DNA from: Arthrobacter crystallopoietes
GTDB lineage: Bacteria > Actinomycetota > Actinomycetes > Actinomycetales > Micrococcaceae
Length of the DNA stretch: 64,000 nucleotides
Reading direction: 5' to 3'
NCBI RefSeq assembly: GCF_002849715.1
Contig: NZ_CP018863.1
Coordinates: forward strand, 930,001-994,000
Part shown: positions 32,848 through 42,573 of the stretch, piece after piece
Layout of the letters: each line of letters begins with the position of its first letter
Numbering within the stretch: the first letter of the stretch is position 1
Program-made: the position numbers and the translations under genes
Notes under the pieces: model-generated
What the model was told of the DNA's origin: nothing
Databases searched by the model: none
What the model saw: only the letters and a program-made list of their open reading frames with translations

Positions 32848-34350
32848 TTAGCCCCAGGGTATGGCGCCGAGCAGGATGCCCACGGCGAGCATCACCAGCG
32901 AGACCACTGCGGCACGCCAGAGCACCTTCTTGTGGTGGTCGCCCAGCTCAACGCTGGCCAGCGAAACGAGCAGCAGGATCGCGGGAACCAGCGGGCTCTG
33001 CATGTGCACCGGCTGCCCGGTGATGGAAGCGCGGGCCATCTCCGCCGGGGTGACACCGAAGTGGCTGGCAGTTTCACTCAGCACAGGCAGCACGCCGAAG
33101 TAGAACGCGTCATTGCTCATGAAGAAGGTCATCGGGATGCTGAGCAGTCCGGTGATCACGGCCATGAACGGGCCCATCGAGTCGGGGATGATGTCGACCA
33201 GCCAGGCAGCCATGGCGTCCACCATGCCGGTGCCGTTCAGCACCCCGGTCAACACGCCGGCGGCCATGACCATGGACACCACGGCCAGCACGCTCTGCGC
33301 ATGGGCCACCAGTTGCGTCGCCTGGTCCTTGACCCTGGGGAAGTTCACCAGCAGGGCAACCGCCGCGCCAACCATGAAGACGAAGGCCAGCGGCACGATG
33401 TCCAGCACGAGCACCACCATGACGGCGGTGGTCAGGGCCAGGTTGAACCAGAACAGCTTGGGGCGCAGCGTGGCTCGGTCGGGATCCAGTGCGGAACCGG
33501 TCAGCGACGCGTCCGCGTTCTCTACCTGTTCCGGTGCGTCCAGCACGGCAACGGAACCGCCGCCCTGTCCTGTCGAAGAACCGACGACGGCGGTGCCGCC
33601 GTTGCCGCCGCGTCCGTTGCCGGCACCCGTGCCGGCCGAAGCGGAACCGCCGCCTGCAGAACCGGCCGGAGCGCCGCCGTCGTTGTTTGCACTGCCCTTG
33701 GCGTTGCCGCCGGCGTTCCAGAACTCCGGCTTGGCGTTGGCCAGGCGCTTGCGCTCGTGCAGGCCGAGGGTCCAGGCGAAGACCATGACCACCAGGATGC
33801 CGGCGATCAGGGACGGGATCATGGGGACGAAGACGTCGGTGGGCGAGACGTCCAGGGCGGCGGCGGCGCGTGCCGTGGGACCGCCCCAGGGGACAATGTT
33901 CATGGTGCCGTTGGCCAGGCCGGCCACACAGGTGAGGACCACCGGGCTCAGGCCCAGGCGCAGGTAGATCGGCAGCATCGCCGCGGTGGTGAGGATGAAG
34001 GTGGTGGAACCGTCGCCGTCCAGCGATACGACGGCGGCCAGCACGGCCGTGCCCAGGACCACCTTGGCCGGGTCGTTGCCCAGCGTGCGCAGGATGAAGC
34101 GCACCAACGGGTCGAACAGCCCGACGTCGATCATCAGGCCGAAGAAGATGATGGCGAACATCAGCAGCGCGGCCGTGGAAGTCAGGGACTTCATCGATTC
34201 CAGGACCATCTCGCCGAGGCCGAGGCCGGCGCCGGCGAAGAGGCCGAAGATGGTGGGGACCAGGATGAGCGCCAACACCGGTGTCAGCTTCTTGGTCATG
34301 ATCAGTGCCATAAAGACCGCGATCATCGCGAATCCGAGGAATACCAGCAC
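32848..34350 (-). CDS. citM: CitMHS-family citrate-metal symporter with a Gly/Asn-rich central insert
   Basis: A 500-residue transporter of the CitMHS family, which imports citrate complexed with a divalent metal and protons. About 12 membrane helices are split into halves by a hydrophilic loop at about residues 209-295. That loop is rich in Gly, Asn, Ser and Ala and contains ANNDGG encoded by the 10-mer motif; a second copy of the motif lies in the same loop's coding region and a third in the first membrane half. Divergent regulators of the CitA/CitB type at 34545-37026 support citrate as substrate. Confidence 0.9.
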   Translation of the reverse strand: MLVFLGFAMIAVFMALIMTKKLTPVLALILVPTIFGLFAGAGLGLGEMVLESMKSLTSTAALLMFAIIFFGLMIDVGLFDPLVRFILRTLGNDPAKVVLGTAVLAAVVSLDGDGSTTFILTTAAMLPIYLRLGLSPVVLTCVAGLANGTMNIVPWGGPTARAAAALDVSPTDVFVPMIPSLIAGILVVMVFAWTLGLHERKRLANAKPEFWNAGGNAKGSANNDGGAPAGSAGGGSASAGTGAGNGRGGNGGTAVVGSSTGQGGGSVAVLDAPEQVENADASLTGSALDPDRATLRPKLFWFNLALTTAVMVVLVLDIVPLAFVFMVGAAVALLVNFPRVKDQATQLVAHAQSVLAVVSMVMAAGVLTGVLNGTGMVDAMAAWLVDIIPDSMGPFMAVITGLLSIPMTFFMSNDAFYFGVLPVLSETASHFGVTPAEMARASITGQPVHMQSPLVPAILLLVSLASVELGDHHKKVLWRAAVVSLVMLAVGILLGAIPWG

Positions 34351-34452
34351 AACAACTCCTTAAAACAGCAGGCCGGGTGCGTGTGACCGGCCTTACAAAC
34401 TGTAGGGTGGGCCCGATCACGGATGGCGCTTTAGTTCACTTGAGGTGCATAC

Positions 34453-34478
34453 TGCTTATTGCGCACGTTTTGCTCATT
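34453..34478 (+). promoter_or_regulatory. Direct repeat TGCTYATT between citM and the two-component genes
   Basis: TGCTTATT (34453-34460) and TGCTCATT (34471-34478) are 18 bases apart in the 194-base intergenic region, followed by TAGCTCAC. The AT-rich block stands out from its GC-rich surroundings. It is a candidate CitB response-regulator site for the divergent promoters. Confidence 0.4.
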
Positions 34479-34544
34479 TAGCTCACGGGCCCGCCGATCT
34501 GCCGGATCCGCGGGCGCTGTATCCGCCGGATCCCAGGAGGAATG

Positions 34545-36374
34545 ATGGAATCCTCCCCCACCCGCACCCTGCGGCCGGGCTTTTCGGCCCGCATGCTGCT
34601 GATGCAGCTGGGCGTGGTGGCGCTGGTGGTGCTGCTCTCTGCCGTGGTCTACGGCTGGCTGACGTATGAGCGGCTCGGCGACGAAGCCGAAGACCAGGCG
34701 CTGGCCGTCGCGCGCACAGTGGCTGCATCCAGTGATGTGCGCGCGGGCGTTTTTGCCCTGGCCGATGCCGGCCCGGAAGAACTCGCCGCCGAGGTGCTGG
34801 CCGAGGGAGAACTGCAGCCGCTGGCCGAGGACGTGCGGCTGCGCACCGGCGCCCTGTTCGTGGTGATTACCGACGACGCCGGGTTGCGGCTCTCGCACCC
34901 GGATCCGGATCTGCTGGGGCAGCGGGTCAGCACCGATCCGAGCGAAGCGCTGAGCGGGCGCGAAGTCACGGTGCAGGAGCAGGGCACGCTGGGCCATTCC
35001 GCCCGGGCCAAGGTGCCGGTCTACGCGCCGGATTCCGGCCGGGTGGTCGGCGAGGTCAGCGTGGGCTTCTCCAGCAAGGACATTCTCGAAGGCCTGGGCG
35101 GCAGCATCCTGCCCATCGCCCTCACCGCTGCCGGGGCGCTGGGGCTGGGCACGCTGGCTTCGCTGATCCTGGGGCGCCGGCTGAAGCGGCTGACCCTCGG
35201 CCTGGAGCCGGAGGAGATCGCCGCACTGACGCAGGACCAGGAAGCAGTGCTGCGCGGCGTGGACGAAGGCGTCATCGGCGTCTCCGCGGACCGCCGCATC
35301 ACGGTGTTCAACCGCGAGGCCAAGCGGCTGCTCGGGCTGGATATCGGTACCGAAATCGTCGGCTTGCCGCTGGACAAAGCCAGCCTCCCGCCGTCGTTCT
35401 CCACACTGTTGGCAGCAGCCACGCCGCAGTCCCCCACGGTGGAACAGGTGGTCGGCTCGCGCGTGCTGATCCTGACCGCCCGTGCCGTGCAGCCCAGCCG
35501 CAAACCGGGCCGCCGCGGCTACCGCCCGTGGGCCGCCGCAGAGGGGGCCGCCGCCCAGGGGTCCGCCGCACCGGAGCTCGGCTGGGTGATCATGCTGCGC
35601 GACCGGACCGAGCTGCAGTCCCTCACCCGCCAACTCGACGCCGTCGGCGCGCTCACCACGGCCCTGCGCGCGCAGCGGCACGAATTCGCCAACCGCCTGC
35701 ACACCGTCTCGGGCCTGCTGGGCATCGGCGACTATGCCGCGGCGCAGAACTACATGGGCTCGATCATGAAAACCGGGCCGCTGAACTACCCTGCCGAGCA
35801 GTCCGAGCTATTGCGTGATCCGTACCTGCAGGCGTTCATCGGGGCCAAGAGTGTGGAGGCGGCCGAACGCGGCGTCACGCTGCGGATCGGCCCGGAGACC
35901 CTGATCCGCGGCCGCATCACCGACCCGCAGGACGTGACCACGGTGATCGGCAACCTGATCGACAACGCCGTGCGGGCGGCGGTGCACGGCAGCAACCCCG
36001 AGCGCTGGGCCGAGGTCGAACTGCTGGACGAGCTCACCGAGGACGGCGGCGTGCTGCACCTGGTGGTCGCGGACTCCGGTGACGGTCTGGCGCGGCTGGC
36101 ACCGGAAACCGCGTCAAACAACGACGGCGGCGGCGCGGCCTTCGAGCGCATCTTCACCGAGGGATTCTCCACCGCCGAGACGGCCGGAGACAGCCTGCAG
36201 GATGTGCACGGGCAGGGCTTCGGCCTGCCGCTGAGCCGGCAGTTGGCCCGCCGCCGCGGCGGCGATGTCTGGGTGGCGGAACCCGGCCAGCCCGGCGGCC
36301 CCGGCGCGGTCTTCTGCGCCAGACTACCCGGAACAGTTGCCCCGAAGGAACCAGGAGAGATGCATGACGAATGA
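34545..36374 (+). CDS. citA: CitA/DcuS-type sensor histidine kinase
   Basis: A 609-residue membrane sensor. A first helix (about 17-40), a periplasmic-type PASp/Cache domain (about 41-180), a second helix (about 186-210), a cytoplasmic PAS domain, an SpoB-type dimerisation box with the phospho-acceptor in RHEFANRLHTVSGLL, and a HATPase with NLIDNAVRAA (N box) and ADSGDGL (D box) are visible. An insertion after the D box includes SNNDGGG from the 10-mer motif. The start is the second of two adjacent ATGs, at better distance from AGGAGG. It senses citrate or a C4 acid and phosphorylates the next protein. Confidence 0.9.
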   Translation: MESSPTRTLRPGFSARMLLMQLGVVALVVLLSAVVYGWLTYERLGDEAEDQALAVARTVAASSDVRAGVFALADAGPEELAAEVLAEGELQPLAEDVRLRTGALFVVITDDAGLRLSHPDPDLLGQRVSTDPSEALSGREVTVQEQGTLGHSARAKVPVYAPDSGRVVGEVSVGFSSKDILEGLGGSILPIALTAAGALGLGTLASLILGRRLKRLTLGLEPEEIAALTQDQEAVLRGVDEGVIGVSADRRITVFNREAKRLLGLDIGTEIVGLPLDKASLPPSFSTLLAAATPQSPTVEQVVGSRVLILTARAVQPSRKPGRRGYRPWAAAEGAAAQGSAAPELGWVIMLRDRTELQSLTRQLDAVGALTTALRAQRHEFANRLHTVSGLLGIGDYAAAQNYMGSIMKTGPLNYPAEQSELLRDPYLQAFIGAKSVEAAERGVTLRIGPETLIRGRITDPQDVTTVIGNLIDNAVRAAVHGSNPERWAEVELLDELTEDGGVLHLVVADSGDGLARLAPETASNNDGGGAAFERIFTEGFSTAETAGDSLQDVHGQGFGLPLSRQLARRRGGDVWVAEPGQPGGPGAVFCARLPGTVAPKEPGEMHDE

Positions 36375-37026
36375 CCTGCAGGTGCTCATTGTCGACGACG
36401 ACTTCCACGTTGGCCGCCTGCACGCCAGCTACGTCGAGGCCGTCCCCGGCTTCGCTGCCCTGCCGCCGGCCGGCACCGCGGAGCAGGCGCTGCGGGTGGT
36501 GCACGCCCGGGAACCGGACCTCATCCTGCTGGACGTGTACCTGCCCGATGCCCTGGGCCTCGACCTGCTGCGAACCCTGGACGTTGACGTCATCATGCTG
36601 ACGGCCGCCGCCGATGCCGCCTCGGTCCGCAAAGCCCTGCGCCGCGGCGCGCTCGGCTACCTGATCAAGCCCTTCACGGCCGACCAGCTGACCCGGAAGC
36701 TGCGCGCCTACGCCCGCTACCGCCGACTGCTCGCCAACCAAAGCGCCGTGGACCAGGACACGGTGGAACGGGCGCTGCACGCCCTCCACCCCGGCGAGGC
36801 TCCCGGTTCGGGCCGGGCCCGCTCGGCCACGGAGACGTCGGTACTGGAAGCGCTGGAGCCCGGAACGCAGAAGTCCGCCGCGGACGTGGCACGGCAGGTA
36901 GGCATCTCGCGTGCTACCGCCCAACGCTACCTTTCCGCGCTGGCCGACGACGGCGCCGTCGAAATCCACCTTCGCTACGGCAGCACCGGACGGCCCGAGC
37001 ACCGCTACGGCCCGGTGGGACCCTGA
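36364..37026 (+). CDS. citB: CitB/DcuR-type response regulator
   Basis: A 220-residue regulator. The receiver domain has acidic residues VDDDFHV, the phospho-acceptor in LILLDVYLPD and the conserved Lys in LIKPF. The output domain is a helix-turn-helix near residues 170-195 (KSAADVARQVGISRATAQRYL), as in the CitB family. ATG 36364 lies inside the last codons of the kinase gene (11-base overlap) with AGGAGAG upstream, so production of the pair is coupled. The divergent citM gene is the expected target. A terminator follows. Confidence 0.92.
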   Translation: MTNDLQVLIVDDDFHVGRLHASYVEAVPGFAALPPAGTAEQALRVVHAREPDLILLDVYLPDALGLDLLRTLDVDVIMLTAAADAASVRKALRRGALGYLIKPFTADQLTRKLRAYARYRRLLANQSAVDQDTVERALHALHPGEAPGSGRARSATETSVLEALEPGTQKSAADVARQVGISRATAQRYLSALADDGAVEIHLRYGSTGRPEHRYGPVGP

Positions 37027-37080
37027 CCCGAACCGCCGACTGGTGCATTATCGTTCGCGGGCCCATTCGGTTCCCGGCAA

Positions 37081-37127
37081 ACAGCGAGGCCCCCTGCCGG
37101 TAGTGGCAGGAGGCCTCGCTGTTTTGT
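37081..37127 (+). terminator. Rho-independent terminator after the CitAB genes
   Basis: ACAGCGAGGCC (37081-37091) pairs with GGCCTCGCTGT (37112-37122), with further inner pairing of CCTGCC/GGCAGG, followed by TTTTGTTT. On the other strand it also ends the large secreted-protein gene. Confidence 0.85.
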
Positions 37128-37142
37128 TTGGTCAGATCTGGA

Positions 37143-40100
37143 TCAGAGGATGTTGTTCATCATGTTCCAGCCCCAGCCGATCTTCTGCTTCGGTGCCATG
37201 CGGCCCTTTCCGTCGCCGACGTAGAGGTAAAGGTTGCCGGCACGGTCGCGGGTCACCAGGTCGGCCTTGCCGTCGCCGCTCATGTCGCCGGGTCCGACGA
37301 TCATGGTCATGCTGTTCCAGCCTCCCCAGCCGATCTTCCGCTTCGGCGCGTAGCTGCTGTTTCCGTCGCCTGCGTAGAGGAACAGGTCGCCTGCACGGTC
37401 CCGGGTCACCAGGTCAGCCTCGCCGTCGCCGTTGAAGTCGCCCGGCCCGACGATCATGGTCATGCTGTTCCAGCCCCAGCCGATCTTCTGCTTGGGGGCG
37501 TACCAGCCGTTGCCGTGACCGGCGTAGAGCCACAGATCGCCTGCCTTGTCGCGGGCAACCAGATCGTTCTTGTCGTCGCCGTTGAAGTCGCCGGATCCGA
37601 CGATGCTGGTCATGATGTTCCAGCCCCAGCCGATCTGCTTCTTCGCTTCGAACCAGCCGGTTCCCTTGCCGGCATAGTGCCACAGCTTGCCGGCCGTATC
37701 GCGGGCCACCAGGTCAGCCTTGCCGTCACCATCGGTATCGCCGGTGCTGATCAGGCTGGTCATGCTGGTCCAGCCCCATCCGATCTGCTTCCGTGGTTCG
37801 TAGCCGCCGTTGTTCTTGCCCACGTAGAGCCAGAGCTTGCCGGTGCGGTCCGTGGTGATCAGATCGGCCTTGCCGTCAGAGGTGAAATCGTTGCTCGACT
37901 CCGCCGCAGCGGGCTCCTCACCTGGGGTCTCACCAGGGGTTTCGCCCGGCTCCTCCTCGCCTTCACCCGGGATCTCCTCGCCATCGCCTGGGTTCTCCTC
38001 GCCTTCACCTGGGTTCTCCTCAGCTGCAGCAGTGGTCCAGGTGCCAATCGCGCTGGTGTTGCCGGCTTCATCGATCGCTACGGCCCGCAACGTCTGGCCT
38101 GCAGAGAGCTGCACCGGTGCCGCATATAGCGTGCTGGCGTTGCTCGGCTCAGTTCCATCGAGGGTGTAGTAGATGGCCGCATTCCCATCCGCGGCCAAGG
38201 TAACCGCGGTGCCCGCAGCCATCTCGCCCTCCGGGGTGCCGGTGAGTGCCGGTGCCGTCTTGTCCAGCGTGAAGGTTTCCGTCACGACCTCGGACGGAAT
38301 GCCGAAGTTGATCGCGAGGAACTTCAGTGTGGTGATTCCCTCGTTCGTGATGGCGATCGGCTCCGTGTACAAGGTGCTGTCCTCGGTCGGCTCCGTGCCG
38401 TCAGTGGTGAAGAAGATCTGCGCGGTGTCCGGGGTTGACGTCAGTGCCACCAGCTGGTCGGCGGCGAACAGTCCTCCGGCCGTTGCGGCGGTTGCCGTCG
38501 GCGCCTCCGGTGGAGTTGCGTTCGTCATCTTGCCCTGGACTACGAACTCGTCGGTCTGGCCCAGGACGTCCGGGTCCGACAACTCTTCGCCGTCGGCCTC
38601 GGTCACCTGCTCAACCTTGAAGAAGTTCGTATCGTACGGGCTGCCAACGACGGCGTGCGGCGTGTTACCGTCGCCGAGGTAGCCTGTCGGAGCGCCCTCA
38701 TCCCACCGCAGGAACGGCCCGATCTTGGCCTCCAGCAGATGCGAGAATTCGCCCGTGCCGTTCAGCGCGCCGAGGTCTTCGGTGTAGTTGATGTTGCCAT
38801 CGACGTCTGCCGCGAGTTCCAGCACTCCGTACGGATGCGTGAATTTGTAGGTGGCACCCGGCTCGAAGACCCCGTCACCGCGGACCCTGATCCGGCCGAA
38901 GGCCACCTGGTCCCCGTCCCGCACCATGTCAGCTCCGAAGGCTGCTTCCGATGCCAGCGTCAACTGGACCTCCTCGCCACCGACATCGACCACGGACTCC
39001 GAGGCGAACCAGAAGGCCTCGCCCGGGAAGTTATCCGGGAAGGAGGTCGGTGACTCCGGGTCAGGCCGCTCTTCGACTACCGGACACAGCGGATCTTCCA
39101 GGCACAGGTCCAGCTGGACCGGTTCCTGGCCTTCCCAGCCGTTGTCCCGCAGCCATTCAGGGAACCCATGCTCTTCGCTCGTCGGGCCAACTTCCTGCAG
39201 GTTGTGGACCTTGAACGGGAAGGACCGGATTTCGCCGGCGGTCCCCGTAGCAGGGTCCACGGCAACGGCGCGGAGGTTGACGGAAGTCCCGATCTGCATC
39301 GGTTCCGTGTATTCCCAGGTGTTGCCGAGCGGCTCCCCGTCTGCAGAGAACGACGGCGTGGAGCCGTCCGTGGTGTAGTAGATCTCCGGCGCGACAGCGG
39401 GATTGTTGGTATTTCCGCTCAACGTCACCAGCTGCGGTCCGGCCAGCGGGCTGGCTGTATCAGGTGTTGCCTCCAGCCACGGCCGGGCGGCGTCCAGCTC
39501 GTACACTTCGGTGTAGATCTCGGTGGTCTCATCGGTTGCCGGGTCGATCGAAATGTACTTCAGCGTGTTGGTGCCTGGAGTAGCCAGATCCACCGCTACT
39601 TCCGAGACAGCGGCGCCGGCAGTCGGCACGTACTCGATGCCGGTGACTGTGCCGTCCTCATTGACGACGGGATCCGTCCCATCCACGGTGTAGATGATCT
39701 TCCCTTCCGGGAAGGACGAATGGATCTTCACGGTCTGGGCCGAGTGGTAAAGGCCGCCCGGCTTGTCCACGCCGGCTTCGATCGTCGCGATCTTGCCCTG
39801 GACGGCGAAGAGGTTCGTCTCAGCCGTCTGGACGTCAGGGCCCGCAGGCCCTGAAACCCGGAAGAAGTTAGTGTCGTGAGGGCTGCCAACAACCTCGTGT
39901 TGGATGTTCGGGTCCCCGATGAAGCCGTCCGGCGCCTCTTCAGTCCAACGCAGGAACGGACCGATGCGGCCTTCCGATGGCTCATCCCAAGAACACGGTT
40001 GCTGCATGCAGCCGATGTCCTCGGTAAAGCGGATCCGGCCGCGGTCATCGGCGGTCAGCACGTCCACACCGTAGGGATGGGTGAAGGTGTACTGCTGGCC

Positions 40101-40661
40101 GGGTACGCCGTCATCGAGCCGGATGCGCAGCCGGGCAAATGCGTTCTGTTGGCCGTCGGCCACCTCGCCGGCACCGCTGAATGCTGCCTCCTGTGCCATG
40201 ACCAGCAGGGCTTCGGCCCCATCGGGCATGGTCACCTCCGTCTCGGCAGACCACCAGAAGGACTCTTCCGGGAAGTTCCCCGGAACGGTCAGCGGCTGGG
40301 TCGGGTCGTAGTCGACGCCAATGACCGGGCAGGCCGCGGCGTCCACGCACAGTTCCAGCCGTATCGGGGCCAACCCCTTGGCCGCGTCTCCGCTGTCGCC
40401 ATACCAGTACGGATAGCCATTGTCCGGGTTGATTGGACCCACCCCCGCCGGGCCTTTAGGCAAAGCTGCCGGCAGCATGCCCGCGAGCGCGGACTGCGAC
40501 AGCCCCGCGCCGCCGGCCGGCAGCGCGGCCGCGGTTGCCGGCGGCAGAACGGACAGGCCCGAGAGCAGGACGGCGCCGGCCGCCGCAACTCCCACCGCCC
40601 GCCGTCGTTGTGACCTTCGGCCGTTTGGCGGCCTCAGCTTGATTTCAGGATCGGATGTCAT
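37143..40661 (-). CDS. Large secreted protein: duplicated module, chitobiase-type Ig domains, FG-GAP repeats
   Basis: A 1172-residue exported protein starting at ATG 40661 (GAGGGGGAA ribosome site). Residues 1-46 are a signal peptide with an RR-rich n-region. An uncharacterised module of ~210 residues occurs twice (about 78-290 and 497-712; shared FxHPYGV, IGPFLRW, VVGSPxDTNFF, two Cys at CVDAAAC/CLEDPLC). Four beta-sandwich units with YYTxDGTxP (about 300-390, 405-485, 725-800, 812-880) match chitobiase/FN3_7-type domains. A PGEGEENPGDG linker leads to five FG-GAP/VCBS-like repeats (922-1172; DGKADLVARD, IGWGWN). It is likely a surface or extracellular adhesin or carbohydrate-binding protein with no recognisable catalytic domain. 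Confidence 0.85.
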   Translation of the reverse strand: MTSDPEIKLRPPNGRRSQRRRAVGVAAAGAVLLSGLSVLPPATAAALPAGGAGLSQSALAGMLPAALPKGPAGVGPINPDNGYPYWYGDSGDAAKGLAPIRLELCVDAAACPVIGVDYDPTQPLTVPGNFPEESFWWSAETEVTMPDGAEALLVMAQEAAFSGAGEVADGQQNAFARLRIRLDDGVPGQQYTFTHPYGVDVLTADDRGRIRFTEDIGCMQQPCSWDEPSEGRIGPFLRWTEEAPDGFIGDPNIQHEVVGSPHDTNFFRVSGPAGPDVQTAETNLFAVQGKIATIEAGVDKPGGLYHSAQTVKIHSSFPEGKIIYTVDGTDPVVNEDGTVTGIEYVPTAGAAVSEVAVDLATPGTNTLKYISIDPATDETTEIYTEVYELDAARPWLEATPDTASPLAGPQLVTLSGNTNNPAVAPEIYYTTDGSTPSFSADGEPLGNTWEYTEPMQIGTSVNLRAVAVDPATGTAGEIRSFPFKVHNLQEVGPTSEEHGFPEWLRDNGWEGQEPVQLDLCLEDPLCPVVEERPDPESPTSFPDNFPGEAFWFASESVVDVGGEEVQLTLASEAAFGADMVRDGDQVAFGRIRVRGDGVFEPGATYKFTHPYGVLELAADVDGNINYTEDLGALNGTGEFSHLLEAKIGPFLRWDEGAPTGYLGDGNTPHAVVGSPYDTNFFKVEQVTEADGEELSDPDVLGQTDEFVVQGKMTNATPPEAPTATAATAGGLFAADQLVALTSTPDTAQIFFTTDGTEPTEDSTLYTEPIAITNEGITTLKFLAINFGIPSEVVTETFTLDKTAPALTGTPEGEMAAGTAVTLAADGNAAIYYTLDGTEPSNASTLYAAPVQLSAGQTLRAVAIDEAGNTSAIGTWTTAAAEENPGEGEENPGDGEEIPGEGEEEPGETPGETPGEEPAAAESSNDFTSDGKADLITTDRTGKLWLYVGKNNGGYEPRKQIGWGWTSMTSLISTGDTDGDGKADLVARDTAGKLWHYAGKGTGWFEAKKQIGWGWNIMTSIVGSGDFNGDDKNDLVARDKAGDLWLYAGHGNGWYAPKQKIGWGWNSMTMIVGPGDFNGDGEADLVTRDRAGDLFLYAGDGNSSYAPKRKIGWGGWNSMTMIVGPGDMSGDGKADLVTRDRAGNLYLYVGDGKGRMAPKQKIGWGWNMMNNIL

Positions 40662-40761
40662 GAGTTCCCCCTCGTGCACAGTTTCCTCGTCCAAGGCGCG
40701 ATATCAGTGCGTGCCCCGCAACCAGCTTCCTGATTGGGCGTTGGGAAAAACCTATGAACGG

Positions 40762-42573
40762 TTAACCTTCGGACTCACGTAAGGCCAGGGCGGCCTGGAC
40801 CAGCGCCGCATGGGTCAGCGCCTGCGGGAAGTTCCCCAGCTGGGCGTGGGTTTGCGGATCCATCTCCTCGGCGAAGAGGCCCAGGTCGTTCGCCAGCCCG
40901 AGCATTTCTTCGAATAGCTGTGCAGCTTCGGCACGGCGGCCCGTTTCGGCAAGCGCCTGGACCAGCCAGAAGGAGCAGGGCAGGAAGGCGCCCTCCGTCC
41001 CGGGCAGGCCGTCACGCCCGGGCGGGTAGCGGTAAAGCAGCGGCCCGCCGGCGGACAGCTTGCTGCGGATGGCGTCCACGGTTCCGCGGGTCCGCTCCGA
41101 GCCCGGTTCCTCGATGCCCAGCAGCGGCAGGATCAGCACGGCCGCGTCGAGGTCGGTGGATCCGTAGCTGCGGGTATACGTGTTCCCCTCCGGGTCGAAA
41201 CCCCTGAGCCTGATCTCGGCGGCAAGCGCGTCCCGCGCTACCTGCCACCGTTGCTGCTGCCGCTGCGAAACGCGGTGGGTCCGCCCGATATTCAGCGCGC
41301 GGTCGAGGGCGAGCCAGCCCATCATCTTGGAGTGCACGTGGTGCGCGGCATCGTCGCGGATCTCCCAGATGCCCGCATCGGGTTCCTGCCACCGGCGGGC
41401 CACCAGATCGGCGAATCCGCGCATGGCGCGCCAGGTCTCCGAGTAGAGCTTGTGCCCTGCTTCCACCAGCACCCACGCCCCATCGAGGACCCAGCCGTAA
41501 CCGTCGAGCTGATGCTGTGTGGCGGCGCCGTTGCCCACGCGGACCGGCGTGCTATCGGCGTAACCCGGCCATCCCGCCAAGGTGCGTTCCGGTGGGACAT
41601 GCCTACCGGTCAGCGTGAGCATCGCGGGCAGCCGCGGCCGTTCCAGACGGCTGGCATGCAGCAGCCAGCGCAGGAAGCTGCGGGCTTCGCCGGCCTTGCC
41701 GACGCCCAGAAACGCACCGACCCCGATGCTGGCATCCCGGGGCCAGGCGTAGCGGTAGTCCCAGTTGCGGATCCCGCCCGGAAACTCGGGCAGGGAAGTT
41801 GTCGGGGCGGCCACGGGAGCGCCGGAGGGCGAATAGGTCAGCAGCCGCAGCGTCAGCAGACTGCGCACCACCGCGCCTCGGTAGGGTGTTCCGCCGTCGA
41901 TCTCCGCTGCCCACGCCCGCCACAGCTCCTCGTCCGCCGCCAGCAACTCCACTGCCGCATCCGGTTCGACGTGCACCAGTGGTTCCCCGTACGCCACGGC
42001 CAGCACCAGAGTGACCGGGTGGCCCGGGGTTACTAAGAACGACGCCGGGGTGCCGGTTTCGAACGATAGTTCCGGATCGCTGCCCAGACTCAGCGCCAGC
42101 TGGCCCCACTCGCAGACCAGGCTCGGGCCGGAACGGACGCGCGGCCGGACATGCCGTTCGCCGAGGCGCGGATCAAACTCCACCACGGCTTGCACCGGCT
42201 GGCCCACAGCCATCAGCCGCCGCACCAGTAGCGTGGCGGGCAGCAACTGTCCGCGCACTTCGGCCACCATGGCATCGGTGAGGACCAGCGTGCCCTCGCC
42301 GACGGTCCAGGTTGTTTCCAGCGTCGCCGTCTCCGGCCGGTAGCGGCGCTGGGTGGGGGCAGCCGGCGTTGCCGGGCCCAGCCGGAAAGTTCCTGCTTCG
42401 GACCCGCCAACCAGCCGCCCGAAGACGGGTTCGCCGTCGAAACTTGGAACGCACATCCAGTCGATCGCGCCGGTGCCGGACACGAGCGCGGCGGTCCGGG
42501 TATCGCCGATCAGCCCGTAGTCTCCGATGTCCGGTTGCCGGGTGTTCTCTGTGCTCCGCTGTGCCGCCTCCAT
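40762..42573 (-). CDS. Glycoside hydrolase family 15 protein (trehalase/glucoamylase-like)
   Basis: A 603-residue cytoplasmic enzyme. The N-terminal beta-sandwich includes DYGLIGDTRTAALVS and GAIDWMCVPSFDG, typical of GH15 N-terminal domains; the (alpha/alpha)6 barrel contains GGIRNWDYRYAWPRDAS, the DGYGWVLD segment and the C-terminal LGNFPQALTHAALV. Glu residues near the WEIRD motif suit the catalytic acid. Actinobacterial homologues hydrolyse trehalose. The start codon overlaps the stop of the upstream membrane-protein gene as TGATG, showing coupling. A longer open frame upstream belongs to other genes' antisense and was not used. Confidence 0.9.
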   Translation of the reverse strand: MEAAQRSTENTRQPDIGDYGLIGDTRTAALVSGTGAIDWMCVPSFDGEPVFGRLVGGSEAGTFRLGPATPAAPTQRRYRPETATLETTWTVGEGTLVLTDAMVAEVRGQLLPATLLVRRLMAVGQPVQAVVEFDPRLGERHVRPRVRSGPSLVCEWGQLALSLGSDPELSFETGTPASFLVTPGHPVTLVLAVAYGEPLVHVEPDAAVELLAADEELWRAWAAEIDGGTPYRGAVVRSLLTLRLLTYSPSGAPVAAPTTSLPEFPGGIRNWDYRYAWPRDASIGVGAFLGVGKAGEARSFLRWLLHASRLERPRLPAMLTLTGRHVPPERTLAGWPGYADSTPVRVGNGAATQHQLDGYGWVLDGAWVLVEAGHKLYSETWRAMRGFADLVARRWQEPDAGIWEIRDDAAHHVHSKMMGWLALDRALNIGRTHRVSQRQQQRWQVARDALAAEIRLRGFDPEGNTYTRSYGSTDLDAAVLILPLLGIEEPGSERTRGTVDAIRSKLSAGGPLLYRYPPGRDGLPGTEGAFLPCSFWLVQALAETGRRAEAAQLFEEMLGLANDLGLFAEEMDPQTHAQLGNFPQALTHAALVQAALALRESEG

